A stretch of 10,000 nucleotides of DNA from Halisarca cf. caerulea. Its lineage: Eukaryota; Porifera; Demospongiae; Chondrillida; Halisarcidae. Positions 1 to 7,225 of the stretch are shown here, piece after piece; positions within the stretch are counted from its first letter, which is position 1; each line of letters begins with the position of its first letter. The stretch lies in assembly GCA_963170055.1 (NCBI GenBank), contig CAUJGJ010000166.1:280001-290000 (forward strand). The letters are read 5' to 3'. The notes under the pieces were generated by a model. The model saw nothing but the letters and a program-made list of their open reading frames with translations. It did no database searches and was not told the DNA's origin. Both the position numbers and the translations under genes were made by a program.

Positions 1-43
1 CTGTCTCCAAAATCATCCTCTTCTGGTCTTGAGCAACTATGAC
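1..43 (-). CDS. Exon 12, partial (residues 549-562), runs off the window
   Basis: The acceptor TATGCATTCATAG is followed in phase 0 by VIVAQDQKRMILET and one base. The stretch resembles the short segment that leads into the AAA core in bacterial relatives. The rest lies outside the window. Confidence 0.65.
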
Positions 44-3000
44 CTATGAATGCATAATAAGAACAACAATACACTTGCTATGCCAAGTGTAAGATGACAT
101 CACACTGATCAGATTTATATGTAAGTCTTAGAATCTAGTAGTGAAAGCATGTGAAACCATTGATTCGTATACAAAAACACAAATATACATGTGATATACA
201 TATGTACACATGTACATCCGTACGTACGATATTCCTGTATTCTATACATACATATATAATGTGTATTTATATACATACCTATATGTGTACATACGTATGT
301 GTGTACATATTATGTATCATGATAACAAAACAGTGCTGTATTGACTAACAGTCAATAATTAGCAAATGCATTTGCGGCACATGCACACATGCATAATGCA
401 CATGCATACACAAACATGCACATGTGAAAACACACACGTATACACGCACACTTACACACACATGTGCGTGCGCGCACACACACACACACAAACACACCTG
501 CTCAAACTTAGTCTTGGGATGATAGAGATGAGATCCTTCCACGACTTCTGAGAACTCAGTGTCGAGTCCAACACAAAAGTCCAACATTCTACGATCCAAC
601 TCAACAGTTGCACTGGAAATGTCACCAGATAGACCAGTGCTAGAAGGGAGGAGAAGTGATGGTTACTAACACAAAATCAGACGACAACAATGTTGCAATT
701 GCACTCAATATTGCATGGACATCTACATTCTTATTACCGCATACTACATATTAGCTTGATACATGCACTCACTTCTGAACATTGATCATTCCCTCGTGGA
801 CCATTGTTGCACTCTTGTAGAAGTACTTGCGATGTTGGATCTGCTCCTCAAGAGTGTGGCAGAACAGACGAAGCACGTCCCTGATGGTGGTCTCATTTGA
901 GCTAATTTTCATGTCAAACTTTTTGAACTAGAAGGTATGTAGATGACAGCAAAATCAATGGAAGACTAAGTCTTTAAACATGACTGGCAAGCCACATACA
1001 AAAGTACGTACATTCGTCAACACTGAAATTGTCTAGATGAATGTTATTGTCTGGTTCACACCACACAAAGAAAATAGTGCACTTTTCATGACATGACAGG
1101 ACATGGTGCGGATTTGTTTGAATAAAGTAATATGACCTTTAGTGTAATCACATACGCACAAATGTACACTGTATAGTACAAAATTTCACACATATAATTT
1201 TTTTTTTTGCAAATTTCAAAACAAGTCGTCAGAAAATTTTAATATGAGGTTGTTTTATTTTCACAAATTTCACAGATATAATATTATATAATATAATAAT
1301 AGTTGTCAGAATATTGTAATTTGAGGTTTTTTATTTTCACGAGATTGAATTTTTGTGTATTCCATTCCATTGGTGGCAAAGCCCAGTTCTCTGGAGAATC
1401 AGCGACTGCTGCTGCAATACTGGGAAGGGAAGTGTACTCTTCGATCTTAGCTTGCATTTCTTCAGTGAACTGCAATGCTGAACCACCATAGGCCTCAACC
1501 TTGCAATTCATCTCCTCGTTAACATACCAGATTGTTGCAAGGATACGGCACTCAGAGGATCCTTCTGAAGTTTGTTGTGGCAGGAAATCCACATGCAAGT
1601 TTTAACTGTCGATACAGAGAGTGAGACGTACTGTATCTGAAGCACACAGAACATGCACAACTGCAACATGTGGGACTAAGGAAAATGCTGCCAAAAGAAC
1701 AATGGCGGAACAAATTGTCACGAGTCAGGCATAGCTCACAAATAGAACAACATCACAGTCTTAAGGACAGCCCATGCAACAGGAAATAACGTGAACCTAT
1801 ACTTTCTAAACATTGCATACATACGTACATACATGCATACAGTACCTTGTCTGGTTGGATGACAGCTGCAATGAGAGCAAGAAGAACATTCTTCTCAAAA
1901 CCACAAAGATTCCTTGATTCTGCCATTCTTTCCAGCCTTGGCAACCACCCTCCAGCAGCTCTGGTCAGCTAGGGGGAGAGAGAGACATGAATATAACAAG
2001 GTACAGACAAACCAGGGGGAGAGAGAGAGAAAGGTGAGCCACATATGTTAATATAACAAGGTACAGACAAACCTCCTAAATTAAGAAGAACTTTAGGGGA
2101 CTACAGCAACCAAACAAGGCTAAGAAACTAGTTTGCGTTATGCAGAAATTTGCCTTAAGAGTGTTCTTCTTAACAAGGCTCTACTGTATGTATAAATACA
2201 AGTATTAACATCTAGCAGTAGCTGATATTATCATAAAACTCTCCAAATTAAGGACACGAACTGACGTCCCTATGTGAATCCTTCAAAAACTCTCCAAATT
2301 AAGGACACGAACTGACGTCCCTATGTGAATCCTTCAAGTATAGAATTCTTTGGCCAATTCACAATTTGTGCGGTCAAATAGCGGCATCTGCTACAAATGT
2401 AGCCATTTTCCCATAATTACGAGTGCAAAGAAATTGGAATTCAATTGTACAACAACAACACATGTACATTGGATAGTACTAATCCCATGCATGTATTACA
2501 GAAGGACATGTTATCTGGTACATGCTATGTGTTCACTTACTGTCATCCTCTTCTCACATTTCCTCTGAGCTACCTTCAGCTTGGACTCTGCTTCTCTCTA
2601 CAGTAGCCAGGCAAAATGAACAAGTCAGGGGAGGAGGGCCATCAATGTTCAACATCTGCCCTAGTCTGGCCATACAAAGTACACAGTGTGAATTGCATGG
2701 TTGCACTGTCTGTGGGTCTACCCTTGGCCACATAAGCAATATTGCCTTCCGTGTCCTGTAGTCACACCATTACAATCTAACGTCTTTCATACGCAGTCCT
2801 ACAACTTGTCTGCTATACCCACAGAATGTCAAGTTACCATTGAGCAGTGACAGGCAACCTACGTACAAGACTAGCATGTCCGGTGTGTACTCTGGTACAC
2901 ATTGTCAAAATATCACAAACACTACATCTGTACACATACAGTCATCAAGTCTTCTCGCATACGTACGTATACCATTCAGGGCTGCATACAGGATTCGGGG

Positions 3001-3778
3001 CTGGGGTTAGGGGGGGGGGGGGGGGGGGGGGAGGGGGCAGATTGAGCTTCCTGAAACCTTAGGGGGGGGGGGGGCAACACAATACGGGAGTGTATAGGTG
3101 TACAGAGACTGGGGGGTAGGTATTATACGTATGTAACAATGCTATGTACACTTCAAGGGGGTTAAGGGATTGGTGACAGTGGTCTTGAGAAAATTTTTCA
3201 AAATTATAGCCAAACATGTTGTTTCTATCCATTTTCCAATAACTCCAACCTTTCCTGAACCCTTAGTGCATATGTTGAGATACAAGTTTAGGGAGGCAGC
3301 AGATCTGCAAAGGGGGGCATTTATAAATGCAGCCCTGCCATATATGGGCGCACATACGTACATAGCAAATTCGGGTTTTTGAAAATGCTACTAAACCCAT
3401 TCAAACATTAGATGTACCTTTCGCCTCTTGTATCTGGTCTCAAACATTCCCTGCTCATCATACTGTTTGTCCATCTCAAACCTTGCATCGAGTTCCTTCA
3501 CAAACAGACCTGCCACAATCATCTGCAATGGAGATAGATAAGTACATGGTGACAGCAAATACATGCATTTGTGACCCATTAAGTACAGCAGAATTCTGAA
3601 TGGACATCACAATTACTCAATGATGGGTTGATAGCAGGCTGCATCCTACATATTATATGTGTGTATGTACATGCATATACACATACACACATGAACATGT
3701 ACATATGTATACACACATGCATATGTACATATGTACATGCAAGCATACACATATGCCCAAACACAGGCATGCATGCAC

Positions 3779-3851
<73 letters not shown>

Positions 3852-6223
3852 TACACACACACCATTGATGCTGTATCACGTATAACTCACAGCCAAGTGA
3901 TCGTCAAGATAGTCCAGATCATTCTTATATGGTTTCATAACACTCTCGTCCTCCGTTTCCTGGTAAAAATTTGCTTCATTAATTCACAAACACTGTCATA
4001 TTATGTAAATGAAACTGTATGGTATCTAAGTACACTAATACACACATACGTACATATGTACGTACATAAGTGTTACACACATACGCATGTATGTACTTGC
4101 ATACTTGTAGATAAAACTGCATCATAATGCGTACATGGGATGACATAGCTAACCTCTGTTTCCTCAGAGTCATCTTTTGTTTCCTTTTGTTCCTTTCTCA
4201 TTTGTTCATACTTCAATTCAAGTTTCAAAATGTCTGCCAAATCGCTAACTTGATTGACAGGGGGCTCTTCTCCTGTCATAAAGAAAAACCCTTTAAACAC
4301 AGGTAGTTAGAAGTCATTTGGTCTCATCTTAGTCTCACCATCCACTTCAGGTTCACTGTCCTGCAAATAAGAGAATAGCATAGCATGAATGTGTACATAT
4401 AATAATAATATTCATGACATGTAGATTATGTGCATAAAATTATGTGTACACATATTATACTGTACAAGTCCTCAATACAATATGACACCGTATGTAGTGC
4501 ATGCATGAATGTATAAAGTCAATACAACACATGTATGTGTACACGTATGTAACCATGTCCACATGCATGTGTGCACGTATGCAACCATGTCCACATGCAT
4601 GTGTGCACGTATCCAACCATGTCCACATGCATGTGCGCACGTATCCAACCATGTCCACATGCATGTGTGCACGTACGCATGCAGCAATAGTGGGTGCACA
4701 AGCAAGTTGAGGATTAAGCTACGTCCAAGTGCACGATGGATGTAGCTGGCTAACATTCTCATGTACACATTTGCTGGTGTGTGCAGTCTTGTATGATCTA
4801 TGATTATCTACGCACGTACCTTTTTTGGTTCTTTGTCATCTCCCACACTAGGATGGCCTGCGTGTACAAAAAATATCACCTTTTCAACCTCACACCCATT
4901 CATACGGCAACACTTATGCATACCAAATACACAATTATAGCAAAAACCAATGTATGCGTGTACCCACACATCAAGCTTATGTACAAGGCCATGCTCCAAC
5001 TATGCCAATGTTTCATTAGGTGAGCACACAGTACACACCTGATGGCTCCAGCAAGCCTTTGGTTCTATATTCATTGCCAGCCTCTTCGGCCAAGACATCT
5101 CCAAGAGGAGTGTTCTCAACTTTGAGGAATTCACTGGTTGTCAGCTTGCTTCCAAAGAGTGCCTTCACTACCTCAGCATCCAGATGCAAGCCACTAGTCA
5201 AGAGGTACACTTGATTGAGGTCAGGGAAGATGCTGTGTTGCATGTGCTCTCTCTCTGGACTCAGGAAACTCAGCAACTCATGCAAAGGCAATTTCATGAC
5301 CTTACTAATGGTCACTATGTCTGCTCCTCGGTAAAATCTGTCAAATGATATGTCATGTTTTTGGAATTCAGCATAAACCCCACAATGGTCAGCAACCACA
5401 TAGTAAAGAAGCATGGTCTCATTTTCTGAGAACTTGTAGCGTCTGGCCAGGCGCACAGCTCTTGGCAGCGCTACCTCTCCTTTCTCCTTCTCTGTCACCT
5501 CCAACCTCCTGTCAATGCACTGTTTCATCCATGCTTCAATCTGTGGAGCATACATTTGTATGTCAAGAAATATTATAAGTAATGTTTAGATCCTCTAAAA
5601 CATAGCTTCAAACATACGACCATGTGTCTATGATGTGACAATACGTATATTATGCCGTGCTGCCATTCGGAAACTGTAATCAGTGTGAAGTATCTCTTAC
5701 AGTGGTGGTGGTACACAGAGCCGGAGTATCCTGGGCTGTCACTTACATACTCAACTGTCCACCACGAAATACCCTTATTACCATCTATTAGTACTGCAGC
5801 AAGTTACAAATGACAGCTGTGTATGGCTATGGTAGACCGCTCATCTGACCGTAGACCCTCCAAACTGATCTGACTTACCTTGCGCATTACTAGAATGGGA
5901 GAATTCGTTTCTTTCAACAAAATCGACTTGTCACTGGTAGCAGGAGACAGTAAACTGTTTCGAAGATTCTTCTTTGACTCTATAGCAGCAAGACGTGTGT
6001 GTATGTAGGCTGCGAGATCTTCTACGAACTCTTCATTGACGTTCTTCTTCTCGCCAGGATAGGGTAACGTGGAGGACTTGGATAGCAGCCTTAGTTGGCG
6101 TACAGTCAGCAGATCTACCACGGGAGGGTACTCTGTTTGCATTGCAGACAAGAACTCGTCCGGTTGGTCCCCCCATTTGGTAACTTCTTCGAACGTTTCT
6201 TCTTCGGTTTTCTTTAGAGACAT
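1..6223 (-). CDS. Multi-exon gene, tandem winged-helix-like modules, probable N-terminal part of an AAA+ ATPase (3' end cut by the window)
   Basis: Twelve exons (listed separately) join in phase to 562 codons with no stop; the gene continues past the left edge. Seen: residues 1-115 are a polar N-terminus ending in a helical stretch. Residues about 70-280 form module 1, 283-342 an acidic Glu/Asp/Lys linker, and 345-548 module 2. The modules share three anchors: LPR at 140-142 and 417-419; T-I-x2-V-x2-L-x2-H-x-L at 192-204 and 463-475; and L-D-x8-G at 235-245 and 515-525. Known: large bacterial-type AAA ATPases carry such N-domains, with patterns like PRL..L, FE..VLLL and LD.R...LLG, just before the ATPase core. 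Inferred: the Walker motifs would lie left of base 1. No signal peptide or membrane segment is visible, so an intracellular protein is likely. Confidence is high for the gene and exon model, moderate for the family and nil for a specific function. Confidence 0.85.
44..497. repeat. Intron 11: alternating purine-pyrimidine tracts with ACGT/ATGCAT palindromes and (CA)n
   Basis: The span 180-330 is dominated by ACATAC, GTACGTAC and ATATAC words. The span 380-498 becomes CACACA with a GTGCGTGCGCGCAC core at 465-478. This is classic Z-DNA-prone composition. The (CA)n end forms the exon 11 donor. Confidence 0.7.
498..639 (-). CDS. Exon 11, end of module 2 (residues 501-548)
   Basis: The acceptor is CCCTTCTAG, and the first base completes Asn 501. 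The exon encodes TGLSGDISSATVELDRRMLD and then FCVGLD. The LDRR...GLD pattern matches the bacterial AAA signature just before the ATPase core. The exon ends in phase 0 at CAG, before a GTGTGT donor that is itself the start of a (GT)n tract. Confidence 0.88.
773..927 (-). CDS. Exon 10, module 2 continued (residues 450-500 plus two bases)
   Basis: The acceptor is CATACCTTCTAG and the donor GTGAGT. The exon encodes 51 codons plus two bases and carries the second TI-x2-V-x2-L-x2-H-x-L anchor (463-475), then a charged helix with EEQIQHRKYFYKSA. It joins directly to exon 9 in phase 0, so the open stretch at 1284-1598 is not needed. Confidence 0.88.
1284..1598 (-). pseudogene. Protein-like open stretch inside intron 9, possible gene fragment
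   Basis: The open frame has balanced composition over about 68 codons, from SECRILATIWYVNEEM through KIEEYTSLPSIAAAV to ALPPMEWN. It then runs into AT-rich sequence with a stop at 1284-1286. A plausible acceptor (CTTCAG) lies before 1564. Used there from phase 0, it reads KDPLSAV and soon hits TGA, so it is not an in-frame cassette of the host gene. The LPSIAA end faintly recalls the C-terminus of glutathione S-transferases, but this is weak. Confidence 0.35.
1846..1968 (-). CDS. Exon 9, winged-helix core of module 2 (residues 409-449)
   Basis: The acceptor CTCTCTCTCCCCCTAG and the donor GTACTG bound 41 codons. The exon encodes GGWLPRLERMAESRN followed by GFEKNVLLALIAAV. This is the clearest similarity to bacterial AAA N-domains, whose general pattern is PRLxRLA...LSPFExDVLLL. 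It aligns with residues 136-166 of module 1. Confidence 0.88.
1969..2071. repeat. Imperfect tandem duplication over the exon 9 acceptor
   Basis: Copy 1 (1969-2011) and copy 2 (2012-2071) both begin CTAGGGGGAGAG or CCAGGGGGAGAG and end ATATAACAAGGTACAGACAA. Copy 2 has extra bases in the middle. Copy 1 supplies the TAG acceptor of exon 9; in copy 2 the same position is TGG. Confidence 0.8.
2064..2186. mobile_element. Miniature inverted-repeat element, pogo/Tc1-mariner-like ends
   Basis: The left end CAGACAAACCTCC...TTAAGAAGAAC (2064-2091) is the reverse complement, with gaps, of the right end GTTCTTCTTAACAAGGCTC...CTG (2163-2186). TA flanks both sides (2062-2063, 2187-2188), as expected for a TA target duplication. 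Pogo-type elements are known to begin CAGT.GAACCTCGTTA. The element is 123 bp and has no coding capacity. Confidence 0.5.
2235..2336. repeat. Perfect 51-bp tandem duplication
   Basis: The unit starting AAAACTCTCCAAATTAAGG occurs at 2235-2285 and, base for base, at 2286-2336. The core TCCAAATTAAGGACAC resembles TCTGAAATAAGGACAC near 9860, so the unit comes from a dispersed family. Confidence 0.92.
2574..2597 (-). CDS. Exon 8, 24-bp microexon (residues 401-408)
   Basis: A pyrimidine-rich acceptor (TTTTGCCTGGCTACTGTAG) and a GTAGCT donor bound eight codons, REAESKLK. Phase 0 on both sides continues the basic helix of exon 7 into exon 9. Because it is in frame on both sides, it could be skipped without a frameshift. 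It is the least certain internal exon, but it restores the helix spacing seen in module 1. Confidence 0.6.
2977..3337. mobile_element. hAT-like non-autonomous element with long G runs, in intron 7
   Basis: CAGGGCTGCAT at 2977-2987 is matched by its exact reverse complement ATGCAGCCCTG at 3327-3337. CAGGG-type ends are typical of hAT elements, but the flanking 8-mers do not match, so the target duplication is not confirmed. Inside are G22 (3010-3031) and G13 (3062-3074). No transposase is present. Confidence 0.45.
3010..3074 (+). repeat. Long G runs (G22 and G13)
   Basis: An uninterrupted G22 is followed by A-G5, and G13 follows 24 bases later. The G-rich strand is the template strand of the host gene, so the transcript carries C runs. 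A stable G-quadruplex is likely in DNA. Confidence 0.85.
3418..3522 (-). CDS. Exon 7, module 2 helical region (residues 366-400)
   Basis: The acceptor is TCTCCATTGCAG and the donor GTACAT. The 35 codons encode a helical stretch beginning MIVAGLFVKELDARFEM and ending in basic YKRRK. Both borders are in phase 0. The region corresponds to the long helix that precedes the LPR anchor. Confidence 0.85.
3784..3847. repeat. (CA)n microsatellite in intron 6
   Basis: About 32 uninterrupted CA units, flanked by ACATGC/ACATAC-rich sequence from 3650. On the transcribed strand it reads (TG)n, about 45 bases downstream of the exon 6 donor. Confidence 0.95.
3891..3959 (-). CDS. Exon 6, end of linker and first helix of module 2 (residues 343-365)
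   Basis: The acceptor TTTTTACCAG and the donor GTGAGT bound 23 whole codons. The exon opens ETEDES, repeating the ETE that closes exon 5, then encodes KPYKNDLDYLDDHLA. That helix resembles the one at the start of bacterial AAA N-domains (a general NLEYLDDEL-like pattern) and corresponds to the helix near residues 74-88 of module 1. Confidence 0.82.
4154..4272 (-). CDS. Exon 5, charged linker (residues 303-342)
   Basis: The acceptor is CTTTATGACAG, and the first two bases complete Gly 303. The exon encodes a Glu/Lys-rich, probably helical stretch that includes DLADILKLELKYEQMRKEQ. It ends with SEETE before a GTTAGC donor, a weaker donor than the others. Intron 4 upstream is only 66 bp (4273-4338). 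Confidence 0.8.
4339..4360 (-). CDS. Exon 4, 22-bp microexon (residues 296-302 plus one base)
   Basis: The acceptor is TTATTTGCAG and the donor GTGAGA. The 22 bp encode DSEPEVD plus the first base of a Gly codon. The phase change (0 to 1) is needed to join exon 3 to exon 5, which supports this very short exon. Skipping it would break the frame. Confidence 0.72.
4537..4682. repeat. 32-bp minisatellite in intron 3, about 4.5 units
   Basis: Units begin at 4537, 4569, 4601, 4633 and 4665 (partial). Each contains CACGTAT, then CAACCATGTCC, then ACATGCAT. Units differ by one to three bases. The period is not a multiple of three, so the antisense reading frames across it are not a repeat protein. 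Confidence 0.93.
4820..4857 (-). CDS. Exon 3, small linker exon (residues 283-295)
   Basis: This 38-bp exon follows the acceptor ACACGCAG. Its first two bases complete a Gly codon with exon 2. It encodes HPSVGDDKEPKK and ends with AAG before a GTACGT donor, in phase 0. It starts the charged linker between the two modules. Confidence 0.75.
5039..5540 (-). CDS. Exon 2, main body of module 1 (residues 116-282 plus one base)
   Basis: The acceptor reads CTCCACAG and the exon opens in phase 0 with IEAWMKQC. At 502 bp it is the longest exon. It holds all three module-1 anchors: LPRAVRLARRYKF (140-152), followed by a hydrophobic LLYYVVAD helix; TISKVMKLPLHELL (192-205); and LHLDAEVVKALFG (233-245). 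The donor is GTGTGT after TCA-G, so the exon ends in phase 1. The donor lies in a GT-rich stretch, so a neighbouring GT could also be used. Confidence 0.9.
5879..6223 (-). CDS. Exon 1, start codon and N-terminus (residues 1-115)
   Basis: The ATG is at 6223-6221 with G at -3. An in-frame TAA lies upstream at 6253-6251, close to the expected transcription start, so this ATG is the natural start. The exon encodes a charged N-terminus beginning MSLKKTEEE. The helical stretch with EEFVEDLAAYIHTRLAAIE (about residues 70-88) matches in style the helix at the start of module 2 (exon 6). It ends with AAG followed by a perfect GTAAGT donor (5878-5873), in phase 0. Confidence 0.88.
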
Positions 6224-6270
6224 TTCTCTGGAAATCGCGACTAAATCTGCTTAGCTGCACCTGCTCGCTG

Positions 6271-6278
6271 CTTTTATA
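6271..6278 (-). promoter_or_regulatory. TATA box of the minus-strand gene
   Basis: The minus strand reads GCTATAAAAGCAG, a canonical TATA box about 50 bp before the ATG. Transcription would start about 30 bp downstream, near 6240-6250, giving a 5' leader of only some 20-30 bases. The start point is inferred. Confidence 0.7.
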
Positions 6279-6312
6279 GCACTTGCCGCTGACTTACAGC
6301 ATAGCAGTTTGC

Positions 6313-6556
6313 TGACGTTATCATAACCATCCCTGACCTGTAAACGTAGAGCTAACAAATTTCCAACCATCACCCCGCCTACGACGGGGTTTCTGTGGCA
6401 ACGAGCCACCACAATGAGTCATGATAAGGAAGTCCCGGCATTCAATGTACTGTAAAGCGTGACGTGGCATTCATAAGGGAGGGCCGCTTGGGAATACCCC
6501 ACAGTTTGTTTCCATAGGAAGTAGGAAGTCCGGTGTACCTACACCACAATGAGTCA
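6313..6556. promoter_or_regulatory. Upstream regulatory cluster: two AP-1-like and two CRE-like sites
   Basis: TGAGTCA occurs at 6415-6421 and 6550-6556, each inside the shared context ACCACAATGAGTCATG. CRE-like TGACGT occurs at 6313 and 6460. TGAGTCA is the consensus for AP-1/bZIP factors and TGACGT is the CREB/ATF half site. Function is inferred from motif and position only. Confidence 0.45.
6373..6409. repeat. Two adjacent small hairpins upstream of an AP-1 motif
   Basis: CCCCG (6373-6377) pairs with CGGGG (6385-6389). GTGGC (6395-6399) pairs with GCCAC (6405-6409) around the loop AACGA. The second hairpin ends six bases before TGAGTCA. A near-perfect palindrome, GGTGTA-CC-TACACC (6532-6545), sits at the same place before the second TGAGTCA. 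Confidence 0.5.
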
Positions 6557-6581
6557 TGCTCATGAAAAGTAAACAGCATAC

Positions 6582-6731
6582 CTGCATATCAGAGTAGTAT
6601 ACTTCACAGCCAGCATGAAAACCTCGCAAGGTTATAACATGTATTCCAGGAGGAGGCATCAAGACATCACTTCCATTTGCATGGTCTGGTACATACCTAT
6701 GCACTCCACAGTATTGTACACCACCTTTAAG
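6582..6731 (-). pseudogene. Exon-like open stretch of 50 codons, unrecognised
   Basis: The frame reads KGGVQYCGVHRYVPDHANG and continues through LMPPPGIHVITL to EVYYSDMQ, then meets a good donor (CAG, GTATGC at 6581-6576). A stop lies just before it at 6734-6732, and a weak acceptor (TTAAAG) lies at its start. The composition looks like protein, not repeat. It could be an upstream exon of the neighbouring gene, an exon stranded from another gene, or the remnant of a mobile element. I do not recognise the family. Confidence 0.35.
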
Positions 6732-6752
6732 TTAGAGGATATACACCAGTAT

Positions 6753-6772
6753 ATATATATATATATATATAT
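6753..6772. repeat. (TA)n tract
   Basis: Alternating TA just before the large (CA)n tract. It may be a hot spot for slippage or for TA-targeting elements. Confidence 0.85.
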
Positions 6773-6798
6773 GGGCTAGGGTTGATAGAGCAAGGGGA

Positions 6799-6800
<2 letters not shown>

Positions 6801-6882
<82 letters not shown>

Positions 6883-6891
6883 CACACACAA

Positions 6892-6934
<43 letters not shown>

Positions 6935-6936
6935 TG

Positions 6937-7028
<92 letters not shown>

Positions 7029-7036
7029 CACACATA

Positions 7037-7078
<42 letters not shown>

Positions 7079-7092
7079 CACACACACACATG

Positions 7093-7186
<94 letters not shown>

Positions 7187-7224
7187 TGAACACACACACA
7201 CACATACACAAAAACACACACACA
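6801..7224. repeat. Compound (CA)n microsatellite, about 424 bp
   Basis: CA repeats are broken by CATGAACAC (four times), ATATACAC, CGCACAC and AAACAC interruptions. All long open frames here are repeat translations (Cys-Val or Thr-His). No gene is present. Confidence 0.96.
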
Positions 7225-7225
7225 T

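Noticed and set aside
1505..1564. Extra exon of the main gene ending at a GTATGT donor near 1528
   Set aside because: It would end in phase 1 and put exon 10 in a frame with an early stop; exons 9 and 10 join perfectly without it.
2554..2739. Cys-rich frame (CNSHCVLC...CSFC) that looks like a zinc finger
   Set aside because: The frame overlaps exon 8 and its acceptor in another phase. It has no partner exons and its splice borders do not fit. Left as chance.
3579..4127. Overlapping open frames in both directions around 3650-3880
   Set aside because: The (CA)n and ACATAC-type repeat keeps all frames open, and the region lies inside intron 6.
4537..4682. CRISPR-like array
   Set aside because: The units are adjacent and near identical with no unique spacers, and the host is eukaryotic.
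4455..4768. Apparent repeat protein with HVDMVGYVRTCMWTW-like units
   Set aside because: It comes from the 32-bp minisatellite; the period is not divisible by three and frames on both strands stay open equally.
6033..6260. Alternative minus-strand frame over exon 1
   Set aside because: It overlaps exon 1 in another frame. The exon 1 frame has the better start, the consensus donor and continuity into exon 2.
6753..6772. TATA box from the (TA)n tract
   Set aside because: It is a simple repeat with no gene starting at a suitable distance on either strand.
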